Positions 19,261-31,758 of a stretch of 64,000 nucleotides of DNA are shown piece by piece. The DNA is taken from the NCBI RefSeq assembly GCF_002878395.1, contig NC_061114.1, forward strand, positions 162,203,367-162,267,366, read 5' to 3'. Each line of letters begins with the position of its first letter. Positions within the stretch are counted from its first letter, which is position 1. The stretch comes from Capsicum annuum (taxonomy: Eukaryota; Streptophyta; Magnoliopsida; Solanales; Solanaceae). The position numbers and the translations under genes are program-made. Below the pieces are notes generated by a model that was given only the letters and a program-made list of their open reading frames with translations, searched no databases and was not told the DNA's origin.

Positions 19261-22200
19261 TATGTATATTAATAACTTACAAGTTGTCACTTGATTGTTG
19301 AGGCAAATCCTCGATAATATAAATATCAAATAGATCCATCTTATTATATGATTTGTAATTTGGATGATTATCATTATCAATTCCCTTCTTTTTGTAAAAT
19401 TGACATACAACGAGACATAGAGGTATAATCTTAGCTAACTTTTCAACTCCAACAAGCATCAAAGCATCATGACCAGCAGACGAAAAAAAATCATATACAT
19501 ATATGCATCTATTGTTGAAAGATATAACCACAAGAACCCAATGATGTTTAGCCTTTACGTTGACAGGAATGAAAAATATGATCAACCATATATCTTGTCA
19601 CTGTAGCATGCATGTTAAATTCATTTATGTACTCATTTAGATGGTATTTCTTTCCACCAGCATTAAGGGATTCATCATCAATTCTATACACAGCTATCAT
19701 AGTGTTTACAATGTTCGTAAAATTGCAGTCAACAATGCTGTACTTATATGAACTATTAGGATCATACTTAGACTTCTTTTTCAGATAGTAGAAGCATACA
19801 TCTATTTGCTGCATTACAAAAAATTCATATTAAAAAGTAAATAATCAAATTAAAACTCAAAGCATCTAACACTACATATATATATAACATATACATATAT
19901 CATATATTCAACTACATGGTAATAAGCATTTACAAATATAAATATGTAATACTGCAATAAGTTTTATTTCAATATACAGTTTATTCACATAATATTACAT
20001 CACTTGCATCATCTGATCATGAATGGCCTGGAGTACCCATAATGTAGAATCAATTCTTGTCTTGAACAATTAAAACTTTAAAATTGAAAACTGGTGTTAT
20101 GGACTTTCCCTTCTTATAATGTTCTTGTTTGGTGTTTCTGTGTATTTATTAAACATAATGATTCATCATTAACAGAAACTTATATTTAAATATTATTACA
20201 ATTAAGTTGTAACCTATATACCTCTTCGAATAATACTTAAGAAGGTCCAAAGAAAGCCACTTTAAAAATTTATTGGTAATTTTAATATCTTCTATATCAT
20301 TAATTGGATGAGATAAGAATGGATGCTTCTGATTGAATGTTTTGCGCTGCCCTTCTGTACTCTCTTTATTGTTAAGACATGCAAAGTATGTAAAGATAAT
20401 TAAATACCAAAATTATATATTAGATATAATTATATTACTGAACTAAAAATATAATTATATCTCATAACACTGGCACATATGTATTTATAAAATACATCTG
20501 AAAGTTGCAATACAAAATATATATACATAGATTTAGCATATGTATTTTGTGTATACATCAAATCAAAATCTTAATGAATAACAAATATAAATTAACATCA
20601 AATACAAATCTTATCAGTAATCAAATCAAATACATATTTGAAGTTTATCATAGCGAAAAAAGTGTCACTAATGTATTTATAGAATACATATTGAATTTAC
20701 ATTACAATATATTCATATGTATTTTATGAATACAAGAGTGGTCCAAATTTAAGTTATAAGGAAAATAAAACCTAACATCAAATATAAACCTATTCAGTAA
20801 CAATGAGAAAAATCTTACACATCTTAAATACCTAAAGTGAATAATTACTGTATAAAATACAAAATCATACTTCTTAGACATTATGAAAAATAAGAAATTA
20901 CAATTTCTAATATATAAAATAGACAAAGTTGGTAACCATATAATATATGTTAGGGTACTAACCATCTGCTGAACCAAAATTCGTTGTAAATGATGACTCT
21001 TTGAATCTAGATGGTCGCCTAATCCTTGAGACATACATAGACATTTTTTGTGCTTTATTTGTCATTGGGTGTACAATTTTTCTTCTTTCTTGATTCAAAA
21101 ATGCATTAAGACTCGGTAGAAGCTCATCAGGAATTATGACTTGCGAGTCTAGTAAATTTTATCCAACTTTGCTTTCTTCTATAACTGATTCTTGAAAGTT
21201 GACTGGAGTCTTATTTTACGGATCCAACTTTGACTTATCCACATTATCTTTTGATGGATTTACAATCTGTTCAGCATCACATTCTTTATTCTGTATAAAG
21301 TATATAAAAATATTATAATATTGAAACAGTAGCAAAATATATAAAAGCAGACAATGCTATCTTGAACTCACCTTTTGGTGATTTATTTTCATTCATTTCT
21401 GCAGGATAATCTGTGTTCTGTATAGAATATATAAAAAACTTGTTATATTAGATTTTCAGCAAAAGACATAAACATAAACAATGCATGTATTCAATATATC
21501 TTGGATTCATCTTCTGCTGATGTATTTACAGTCATTTTTGCAGTACCTTCTGTGTTTTATATAAAGATTAGAAAGATCTTATAATTGCAAAACATTATCA
21601 AAAGAAATGAAGGTGTAGATTGCAAATACCGTAGACTCATCTTCAACTCCCAAATTGAATTTTATGAAATCAAGATTATTGTTTCTAAGCAGCTCATCTG
21701 AAAATGAGAATTGAGAATCTGATATATGTGCTTCCCTGATATTTTCATCAACAGCTTTTGTATTCTACACATCATATTGGTATAAATTCAATAACAATAA
21801 CATTTGTCTAGAACTAAAAAACACCATAAAAATATTCAGCATACCGATAAATCACATACATCTCTTGCTTCATGCATATCAATATCAATTTATCCTTTCA
21901 TAAAAGAGAAAATCAAACATAAAAAATATTATTACTCTAATATATGAATATACATGAAAAAAATAAATAAACTATTTACCAGAACATTATCATTATCCTC
22001 ATTATACACCTCCATCAAACTAGTGCTTCGATTCCCTTTGATCTCTTCAGTAACCTGTTTTTATAAAAGCATTTGGACCACATCTATAATTCTTATATGT
22101 AAAGATAAAATCACACTATATATATACAATAAAATACATATGAATGTAAACAATTAACGTACCAATATGCCTTTAGAATTTTTATAAAGATCATCCACAA

Positions 22201-25200
22201 TCATTGAAGTGGAGTCATAGTGTGTTGTATTCTTGTCAGCTTTATCTATTGATGGCTTGTTAACTGCTTTGTCTTTATCTTATTTTTTCATGTTAAAAAT
22301 AAAGTAAAAAAATATCAAAATCAACATTAAACTAACTATCTACAATTACTAATCATATGTATATATGGTTATACATATCCTGAATTAAAGGTACATATTA
22401 CAATAGTAATAAATCAAAACACATTTCATTTGCATTTTTTCAAATACAAAATATATATACAGTATATATATTTAACACATCATGTATTATACATATTATC
22501 AAAAACATATGTATATATGAACCAAATAAATACATATCAACAAAATAAAAAAGACACAGAATATTATATATGTATATCTTGATTCATAAAATACATATGT
22601 CGTATATGTATTTAACCTCGCAAATTATTTATTAAAATTATTGTACCTTATTCTCAGTTATTGCAATCATTAACCGATCAAACCTTGATGAGACTAGTTC
22701 AAGAATGAAATTCAATTCTTCACAAATCTGATTAAAAAAAAATTAGAAATGATAAAAAAATAATTGAAATCTTAAATATAAATTACCTCATCGCAAAACT
22801 TTTCAAACACTTTCTTCATGACAACAATATTTTTATCTTCAAAACTGGACAAAGACGGATCAGGTGACTGAACCGAAATAGATGTTTTGCTTGCTGACCG
22901 GTTTATGTCCTTCCTCTTTGAAGCTAATTTATTTTTTGATTTAATTGATTTAAAAATAGAAGTCCTAACAGAAAGTTTCTTTGAAACACGAGGTTGAGGG
23001 GTCCCTTTTGGTGACTGTTCATCCAACCCTTTATGTTGCTGCTTCAAATTTTTCTTGACAGGTGAAGTTGATGAATCATTGTGATATTTCTTTGTGATTG
23101 AATGCTTTTGTGGACGTGGCGAATCCTGAAAATCATCATCCGAATTAATCTCATAATCTTTATGACTTGTACCTGCAGGAACAACCTTCTTTGATATTTG
23201 AAAGGACAACATCGTTTCGTGTTGGCTCAATATTCTTAAAGAAAACCTACAATTTATATAACATAAAACGGAAAAGTATTTTAGATGGTAACACCACTGA
23301 CAGTAGGATCATAAATAACAGACATTACAAAATATTTAACCTTTACATAAATGCATAATCAGTGACAAATTATATTTTGTATATAAAGATATAAAAACAG
23401 TAAATGTATTTTCAAATAATCAAAATAAAGAACAAAGAAAAAAAAAAGAAAACTTACCTTGTCATATGACTCATTAAACATGCTTTTCATAAGAGATTTA
23501 TATCATAGACGGAGAGCATTTGTCTTCCAATTCAAAATACGTAAAATTTGCTTGTCCACCTTTGAAGCAACATTACGAGGAACTGTGGAACAACACTTGT
23601 ACAATCAAACTTGAATGCCAAGAGGCATTCCATGTAGCATATAACATTTTTCTTTCAATTTTAACTTTTTATTCAAGCTTTTGGATAATTTCTAGAATGC
23701 AACAGTCCCCCAAGGATAATAATTGTAGCGACCACTCTCAATCAAATCAAAATGTAGCCTGAAATAACTACAGTATCAACAACAGTCAATAAAAATGCGT
23801 GAATAAAATAGAGATTAGAAAATTTCACGGCATCTTCATAATTATTCTTTCCCCAAATTTTTTCAGAAAAAGCAATAAATAATTCTCTTTTCTGAATATA
23901 GTTGGCACCCTCAAAATATTTCTCAATAATTCTATTTGGAAGATCCTCATCAAACACAAAATCATCCCTGTTTGAAACACAATTCAAATTAGTAACCACA
24001 ATAAACTCTCTAGGATTGAAATAAAGATTTGTGCCCTTCACACGAATGACTATGAAATTTGCAGAACTTTCCTTGGTCTCCAGCGACATAATACATCTTT
24101 CTAATTACGTTTGGACCACACAAATCTTTTTCTTCATGTAGACAACAAATATGCTATTATTACAAAATATCTTGTACTGGTTCTTCGTTAACGTTGACTT
24201 AATACGATCTTCAATGTCGTTGACCGTATGACATCCTATATGTGGAGCAAATTTGGACAGTACTCTTGTCATGTATATCTTATCACGCAACACCTATACA
24301 CCACAAAAATACAATTATATGTCTAAATAGTGATATATATGAATTTATGAAATACATCTTAAAGTTACATTATACAATATATACATAAAACTATCATATG
24401 TATTTATGAAATACATCTTAAAATTACATTATACAATATATAAATAAAACTATCATATATGTATTTTGGAAATATGTGACTGGTCAATAATCTAAGTTAT
24501 CACACATCAAAATACAAAAATTGACATTATCTCATTAATAACAAATACAACTGACCAAAAAATATAAATATTATCAATAACAAACAAAAAAAGCTTATCT
24601 AAGCAATAACAAATACATTTCATATGATTTCAAGAGAATTAAATACACATGTATTGTATTTATACATACCTATGACAAAAATCATGCTTATGAAGAAGAA
24701 AAAAGTACATGTCATTGTCAAAATCTAATGATTAACAAATGCAACTTAACAACAAATATACATCTTACCAGTAAACAAAATAAAAACATATCTAAAATAT
24801 ATCATGAATATACTTTATATGTCAAAACAGTGACATTTATGTATTTACAGAATACATATTATACTAATATTACAACATATAGATATGTATTTTATGAATA
24901 CATGAATGGCCCAAATACAAATCTTATAAGTGACAAATACAAAAATCTTAAATATATCTTAAATACAAATACATATCTCATAGATACAAAAAACATAAAA
25001 TATACAATTCTTAATAGTAACAAATCATTGCAAAAAATACAAATCTTACATTTAACATATATAACATAAATACAATTAGGGACTACAATTTCAAATCTTA
25101 ACAAAACTGAAAAATAAATACAAGCCTATAAAATTGTATATACAAAATACATATATGAACATGTTGTCAAGAAACTATAAAATTTTATATATAGCATCAT

Positions 25201-25565
25201 ACCTCCTCCACTTTCTCTTCTTCGAATTCATAATCAGATGAAACAGGGCTTGAAATTTTACTAGATTCACCTTTTTCATCCGACTTTCTCTTTTTCATCG
25301 ATTTTTGAACTTTTGTGGGTTTTGAGGATGAAGATTTTTTCAAATCTTTTCGTTTTATTTTTTCTCCAATATTTTTCGGATTGTTACGGTGCTTCAATCT
25401 CGCTTCTTCACTGCTAACACCTCCCTTAGGCTGTATATTAGTAGAACCCAAGTTAAAATCTTTATCTTGTGTTAACCCAAGACTAAACGATGGTAGTTCA
25501 TCGAAAATTAAATTCATCGATTGAATATCACTAATTGAACTACTACGATTTGCATGTTGTTCCAT
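18934..25565 (-). pseudogene. Ulp1-type SUMO protease-like gene with DUF1985 N-terminus (MULE cargo)
   Basis: Start ATG 25565. Exons in order: Ser/Lys-rich N-terminus 25565-25197; DUF1985 24293-23755 (YFNPREFIVV; IQKRELFIAFSEKIWG) continuing at about 23750-23470 (MLHGMPLGIQV; VASKVDKQILRILNWKT); Ser/Lys-rich linker 23230-22772 (ASKRKD; SVQSPDPSLSSFEDK); small acidic exons near 22.7, 22.2, 22.0 and 21.7 kb; exon about 21290-20960 (RRPSRFKESSFTTNFG); 20365-20224 (KFLKWLSLDLLKYYSKR); 20150-20000; and the C48 peptidase core 19814-18934. The catalytic His is in KHHWVLVV, Asp in YVYDFF, oxyanion Gln in DLPQQ, and the nucleophile Cys in DCGLYMVTYAEC, the last restored by an excellent intron (GTAAGTT at about 19281 to TAG at about 19172). 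Lesions: TAA at about 24105, TGG to TGA near 23.6 kb, stops near 20.1 kb, a frameshift at about 19580 and a 23-bp duplication after the catalytic Cys. Would remove SUMO-like modifiers; inactive. Confidence 0.8.
19121..19167. repeat. 23-bp tandem duplication in the Ulp1 catalytic exon
   Basis: CACTCAGCATATGTCACCATA occurs twice in a row. On the minus strand the copy inserts 23 nt after GAGTGT, which shifts the frame and creates TGA four codons later. Confidence 0.95.
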
Positions 25566-25917
25566 TATAGCGGAACTATAAAGGTTTCAACACACAAACA
25601 AAAATTTTTCCCAAAAAAAAATCCTAACAAGCGAAATCACAGAAGAAGAATGAGAAATTTGAAAAAAAAAAATTGACAATAAATACATAAACGAATTTAC
25701 ATGGAAAATATAACATGCATTAACTGTAAAAATAAATTTACCTTAGTAGTTGGATGCAATGTTTATCAAGTTCAGAGAGAAAAATTAGAAATTTGAAAAA
25801 AAAAGTGTTGGAAGAAACTGAAATAGTATGTGATGTGAAAAAAGGGTAAGGTAAAAAAATGAGTAAAAGACACGCGCTTTTTCCTAAAGAAGGTAAAATA
25901 TTGGTAGTTTTGTTAGT

Positions 25918-25972
25918 AGTTGTAATTTTGAGAAACTATTGCTATTAATTGTAATTAATGTCTGAAGGCTGC
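25918..25972 (-). repeat. Right terminal inverted repeat (approximate) of the Ulp1 MULE
   Basis: Pairs with 14393-14453. It also lies about 350 bp upstream of the Ulp1 start codon, so it would serve as its promoter, as is usual in MULEs. Confidence 0.4.
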
Positions 25973-27370
25973 TAGTTTATGTAATTTTTTTTATTTTAAA
26001 ATCATATTTATTTTGTTATAACTTATTAATATGCAATATTTATTTATATGATTTTTTTGGTTGAATATTTTGCAGTCACAACTCATTTTATATTGTGTTA
26101 TTTTCTTAAAGAACATATTTTGCTAGGACAAAAAAAAAAAAAATTAACCACAAGTTAATTATATGTTCGTAGGATCTATAACGGAAAAAACTGGAAAAAT
26201 CTAAGATTGAAATCTCAAATTTTATTAATTTAATTTTGTATATAAATTTAAGAACCTTTCAAATAATTTAATTAATACGTATCAATTAATCTCTAACTTT
26301 ACATGAATTTAATTAAAAACTAATTCAGTTCGTACCATCAATATAACAAGACCAATCTTAATCTTAAATGAGGGAAGAGTAGGATTTTCATTTATTATTT
26401 TCATTTATTGCTTTATGATACGTAGGAAATAGGTCTACTAATGCGCGCGGTAATATATCATTGAAAAATGTAGGCCTTTAACATTTATTTGGTTGGCCTC
26501 TTTTGTTTTGTTTTCTGTTTTAGTTAAGTGTTCTAAGAAATCAATTCAAGGAAAAAATGTTTTCTAGCAAACGTGCATTTTCCTCGAATACGTGATCACT
26601 TCAGGTAGGAAATTAATTGGAGAAATATATCTTATGTATAATCAATCCACCACAACTCTAGGGGGTATGTGGCCTCTCTTAACATTTCAATATTTAAGGA
26701 TGACTTATGAAAGATGATGACTACTTGACTAGTGAAGTAAGAAAACGTCATGAAAGCAAATTGTTGTGCCATGCGCCTATTTTTATTGCTTGTAATGATA
26801 AAAACATGTCCATTCAGGCAAAGGCAAGATTCATGCATCATATATGCATGCAAAGGTCAATATGAAACATTAGAGGACAAGGGCAATACATTCTCCTTTT
26901 GAAGTATAGTATAATAGTATAATTTTGTTGTTTTATTTTAGAGAAAAGATATCAAAACACATCTAAACTTATTCAATATATTTATTTTAGATCTTTAACA
27001 CGATAACTACTTATTTACCTCACAAATAAATTTCAAGTGAATCACATATCACCCTAAATATATAAAGGAAAAATATAGAGGAGGTGATGTGGCACCTCTC
27101 TATGATCTCCATTGCTATTTATCTTTTTGTGATTTTTTTTAGGTCATTTTTTAATTTTAAAAGATTAAAAATTCACCTTAACAGTATACACAACATTAAA
27201 GATAGTCATAATAAATTCCTTTCATCATCAATGCTATTAAACTTTTCTCATTTATGTGCTATGTAAAACAAAAAAATTTGAAAATCGCCCCTTAAACTAC
27301 CTTAAACTATCTTAATCATGTTAAATATGCAAAATAAATCTAAAAATTATTTGTGAAAAATCAAAAATCA

Positions 27371-27378
<8 letters not shown>

Positions 27379-27410
<32 letters not shown>

Positions 27411-27411
27411 C
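27379..27411. repeat. (TA)n microsatellite
   Basis: Uninterrupted TA dinucleotides. Confidence 0.95.
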
Positions 27412-28671
27412 AGAATTTCAATTTATCCTTTTTGTGTTTCTTTTTTACCTTTTCCTAATGTTAAAAGGCATGTAATCTATACATAATAAGAAAACAAAAT
27501 ATAGGCAAAGTGATGTGGCACCTCTCTATAACCAAGAAACCTATTTATCTTTTTCTTATTTTTTGATAATTTTTCTATAATTCCTTACTTATTATTATGT
27601 AAGAATATATGTATCAATTACTACTCCTCTATTTTTTCTTATTCTTTAATGCATTTTATTAATTAATACTCCACTCCACTTCCTATTCAAAAGTCTTTAA
27701 ATACAATTTAATGAATATTTTTCTAGCCAAACAATATTTCATATTTAATTACGTATTGGTTCAAACCTGTAGAAAGACATATTTCAGTGCAATTGATTAT
27801 TTATGTTTAATTGTAAATTTTATAAAAATAAATATTGATTGATAATTTCACTATTAAGAATAATATTATATCAGGTTAATCCTTAATTAATAATATGTTA
27901 GCTTTATTTTATTTTTGGTTCTATTTCTTTTTTTCTTTTTTTTTTAACTTTCACCTCCATAACTCATACCCATTAAACTTCTACTCTTAATAACATCATT
28001 AACTCCAGGATTTTGAGTTTTCATATTCATAACCTCAATCTATTTAATAATAAAATTTAAGATACTTTATGATATTTCTTAATTTTCATATGTATAAATT
28101 CATAACTTGTGGTTCATGAAATCCCCACTCAATATTGTTCTTTTTTATTTCATGATGCCCCCTACTCAAGATTATCCTTTTATTTCATGTGTTTTTCTTA
28201 TACTACTACTGTAATATCAAATTCATGCTTTAACTTGACTCGGTGCAGAAGATTGTTGAATGTTGATCGATTTTTTGGCGTGCTAGACAAAATTTCAAAA
28301 ATTATGCTATTTCTTTTTTCATCTTCGTTAGTTGTTTTTACTTTAGAAAGAAATAGCAAAAAATAAGTATATATTGTGCATTGATTCTGTATTTTTTTCT
28401 TATGATTAAAATACTAAGAAAGATGGGTGTATTGTGTGTTTTCTCTATGTAACTTATTTAATTAAAATTTTTATTATAGCAAGTTTGTATTTTCGTTTAG
28501 ATGCAAATTAGTTATTATAATTTTGTTTATAACTCATGTTTATAAATCTCGTTCAGTTAGAATAGGAGCATTCTATGAAATCTAAAGTAAATAAAAGAAA
28601 AAAATCAATAATTTGCTATTTTTTTAAAATGTATTTAATAACCAAAACTACTTATATTATATTTACTACAT

Positions 28672-28680
28672 GTAACGTTA

Positions 28681-28725
<45 letters not shown>

Positions 28726-28744
28726 ATATATATAGTAACGTTAT
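28672..28744. repeat. Compound microsatellite (CT)n(TATC)n(TA)n between 10-bp direct repeats
   Basis: CT, then TATC, then TA repeats (28682-28734) are bracketed by GTAACGTTAT at 28672 and 28735. Confidence 0.85.
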
Positions 28745-29107
28745 GCATTAAGTTGGTAATGTGTCACCTCTGTTGTTGTACTTTGCACAGTTGTAAAAAT
28801 GTCAGTAAATTTATAGTATAAATTTAATTGATTTAGAAAAATAGAAAAATCAATTATAAGAACAAGAAATGATAAAATCACAATATAAATATTTTAGTAG
28901 AATCAGAGATATAAAAAATTATTAGTATTTTTCTCCTTACATTATCTCTAAAATAGGTTCAAATATTAAGGAATACTCTGCAGTAAATTACATAACACAA
29001 TTAGAAATTTTAAAAAAATAAAAAATCATATATTTTGTATAGATAGATATTCACATTAAAATTCAATCTATTAAAATCAAATTTACATTCTTAACAAAAT
29101 TCAATCT

Positions 29108-29111
<4 letters not shown>

Positions 29112-29158
<47 letters not shown>
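29112..29158. repeat. (TA)n microsatellite
   Basis: About 45 bp of TA. Confidence 0.95.
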
Positions 29159-29164
<6 letters not shown>

Positions 29165-29239
29165 AACTCGATCACACTTCGCGTGATCATAAATTTGATT
29201 CTTTTAAGCTTTTTTTGACATCGATAAAATTATTCTCTT

Positions 29240-29430
29240 TATATATATATATATATATAACACCCCAACTCCACCCTCTTTCTTCTTCAATCTAGCTTCA
29301 TTTTCTTTTTCTTCTGCAAACCCCCTACCCACACAAACACCCCCACCCCTGCCCACTCGCCCACCCAAACTTTATTTTTCATTCTTCAACCCATCCACCC
29401 CTACCCCTGTCCACTCCGCCCATCTTTGTA
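29240..29430 (+). promoter_or_regulatory. TATA followed by C-rich pyrimidine leader
   Basis: A TATATATATATATAA stretch (29241-29261) is followed by about 160 bp of strongly pyrimidine-rich, C-rich sequence (CACCCCAACTCCACCCTC; CTACCCCTGTCCACTCC) ending in TTTGTAAG, a possible 5' splice site at about 29428. This resembles a plant core promoter plus untranslated leader, but no coding exon was found downstream on the plus strand. Confidence 0.3.
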
Positions 29431-29830
29431 AGAATAATCATCAAGTTTACCTTTGAAATGTTGCAGATATTTATGAAACTATTTTACAAGAAAAATTCTT
29501 TGAAATGTCCCAAGTAAATTCGCAAAAATAAATTATCACAAGAAAATTTTCATGAATATTTAGCATGTACATCCCCATGGAAATACCTTATTGATAATTC
29601 ATACATAAATCACTAGAAATATTTCACAATTAGTCAAAAATCTATTTAAAATCTTCAATAATTTTCAAAAAAAATCACTCAACACAAGTCTAATGTAAAC
29701 TATTACAGCTAACAAAAAACATAATTCATAACATCCACATTAATAATAGATGATTCATAAATGGTCCAAACAAAATATTTCAAACTTGAATCCTCAATAA
29801 AACTACCAACTATTAGGGTTAGAATCACTT
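29431..29830. other. AT-rich intergenic sequence
   Basis: No feature recognised. Confidence 0.35.
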
Positions 29831-30290
29831 TCATTCACGTTGCCAGAGTTATCATCATGTTCATCCTCATAAGTTTGATTGCCTTTTTGAGATAGGCGTT
29901 CATCATTTGAAGATGATTTCTTGTATACATGGTTCTTCAACAAGTCCATTTCCTTTCTCATCCTCTTATTTTTGAGTTGATCATTCTACAACTGAGCATA
30001 CAAATTGAATTTGAAGCATTAACCTGGGACTTAATCATCTCATCAATTTCTTTTGGCAAAGTTGATGTTGATTTCTTAGATGCCTTTATACTTCGACCCA
30101 GAGAGCCAAGATCTTTGACTCTTCTCTTTTTTCTTTCCACCAACAGATTTCACCCAAATATCCATTTCACTTAACTGAGAAGGCTGATCAGCTGAATTAG
30201 TTTCTCCTTCCACAACTGATGCACTTTGAGCAGCTAATATTTCTTGTTTCTTTCTTTCAAACTCATTCTACATAAGGTTACATTAATTCA
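29830..30290 (-). pseudogene. En/Spm (CACTA) Transposase_24-type fragment
   Basis: Minus strand from a 3' splice site at about 30270 (TTATGTAG) reads NEFERKKQEILAAQ, then SEMDIWVKSVGG, then (after a frameshift at about 30135) RVKDLGSLGRSIKASKK and LPKEIDEMIKSQV. The sequence IWVxxVGGKKKxRVxxLGS is the C-terminal signature of plant En/Spm Transposase_24 (Ptta) proteins. Stops follow near 29955 and 29940. It is a small isolated piece; no CACTA terminus was found beside it. Confidence 0.6.
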
Positions 30291-31030
30291 AGTTGTGTAA
30301 AGTGTTAAAAAATATATTATTAACATAAGTTATACTAGATTATAGTATCAAATAAAAGCATATCAATTAGCAGATACAAACAACATGTATTAGCGTATAA
30401 AGCATCATAAATTCAAAGTTGATTTTTCAAATTATTGTGACTATTATTATGACTTGTTCTATTAAGATAACAAATGATGAAATTAGAGGAATAAAAAACC
30501 AAGAGAAAGCTGCAAAATTGATTATTATTATGCCCGTCAATTTCTAAAATTTAACGTATAAGAATGTCTGTTAAGTGCTAAAAGCTAACCTATAAGAACA
30601 TATCAATTTTTATTAATCTACTATAAATACCGAGTTCGAATAAGTTTTTACCTTGTAATATCCAAGTAAAGGAAAAAGCCTAGGGTACACTAGTAGCAGA
30701 GAACACTTTAGGTACATATCATAATCATTTTTCAATCTTTCACCTTGATTTATACGTGGATGGTCATGAAAATTTCTTTGTCAAAAATAACTTAAAAACT
30801 ATACGTGTGATCAATAAAGTTCACCAAGAAAGAGTTACTGGACAGTTGTTAGTGAAAGAGCTAAAAAGAAGTTAGATACAAGGATTCAGCTAGGTTCAGA
30901 AGCTCTTGAAATGGTAGTAGTGAACCTCAACAAGACAGCTAAGATGGGGAATAAAATAAGCTATTATTTGATCCTAGGTCTGCAACAAGTCCCTTGTTGA
31001 GCGACAATGACTACCCACTAATCCGTGGAG
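30291..31030. other. Intergenic, the target side of the 31.0-kb MULE insertion
   Basis: No gene recognised. Its right end (GTTTTACTA, 31031-31039) is the left copy of the MULE target duplication, so before insertion it ran directly into 38631. Confidence 0.4.
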
Positions 31031-31039
31031 GTTTTACTA
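31031..31039. repeat. Target-site duplication, left copy
   Basis: GTTTTACTA, identical to 38622-38630. Confidence 0.92.
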
Positions 31040-31091
31040 GGGCAAGTATGCCAAAACAACTCTTTTTTCAAACTATTTTGCCAAATACCCA
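31040..31091 (+). repeat. MULE left terminal inverted repeat
   Basis: 52 bp pairing with the reverse complement of 38570-38621 (31 of 52 identical, no gaps). Confidence 0.85.
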
Positions 31092-31758
31092 AAATTTTTA
31101 AAACATTGGTCAAATACCCACATAATTCCACCTCACCACCAACTTTTCCAACTTAACAATTTCAGCCCCAACTTTTATAATAATTCACTTTAACCCAATA
31201 TTTTTAACTTAATAAATTAATCCATAAGTTTTTATTAATACACTCAACCCACTCCATCATCCACCATTATATATACAAAAATAACTAGGTTTTCCAAAAA
31301 TATAAAAAAAATCCAAAAGCTAAAAATAGAAAATGATTATTTTTCCTCCAAAAAGCTCCGATTCCGGCCACTTTTTCGGCATCTTTTTTCGTCGATCAGT
31401 TGCAAATCAGTCTACAAACATCATAAGCTTGTCCATTGCATCCATTGTTACCCCATTTATTTCCTATCTTCCCAAACACACTTTTCACCATTGTTAAAAA
31501 GCTTTAAATCAATCACATTACTCAAAACCACTTAAGAAAGTGCATTACAGCATCTAAGGTAACTCCAAGTTGATTTCTCTATTCCATAAACCCAACAATC
31601 ATTGATTAGAAGCAATATTTGCAATTTAAAGTTTTAGTACGGATATCTGCGCAGTCATCAACCCGTCATCGTCACTCATAAACCGTCGACCAAATCTTAA
31701 TTTTATGATTTCTATTGCCGAATTTATTCTGATTTCTGGTGATTTCATGGAAAAATGA

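Larger units (their letters stand above)
14340..25995. mobile_element. Mutator-like element with Ulp1 cargo (Kaonashi-like), decayed
   Basis: A MULE-type transposase (15.18-18.0 kb, +) and a Ulp1-protease gene (25.57-18.93 kb, -) converge and are flanked by similar inverted ends. The left end (about 14393-14453) and the reverse complement of the right end (about 25918-25972) share, in order, CCTT, ATTACAA, AGTTTC and AAAATTACAA. This is the arrangement of ULP-carrying MULEs described from plants. The exact outer ends and a 9-bp target duplication were not resolved, so the borders are approximate. Confidence 0.6.
25996..29240. other. Gene-poor AT-rich region
   Basis: No supported gene. It contains TA microsatellites (27379-27411, 29112-29158), a compound microsatellite (28682-28734) and two related segments, 27080-27170 and 27495-27580, sharing GATGTGGCACCTCTCTAT. 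Short frames at 26632-26853, 27084-27266 and 28109-28366 show no family signal. Confidence 0.5.

Noticed and set aside
20702..21034. 110-residue minus-strand frame starting MSQGLGDH
   Set aside because: The Ulp1-gene exon here reads in another frame (RRPSRFKESSFTTNFG) and ends at a GTTAGT donor; the listed frame is out of phase and runs into the intron.
23520..23762. 80-residue plus-strand frame
   Set aside because: It is antisense to a DUF1985 exon (MLHGMPLGIQV..., ILNWKT) of the minus-strand Ulp1 gene.
24728..25104. Asn/Tyr/Thr-rich plus-strand frame and its minus-strand partner
   Set aside because: They lie in an AT-rich intron of the Ulp1 gene; composition follows base content and no motif is present.
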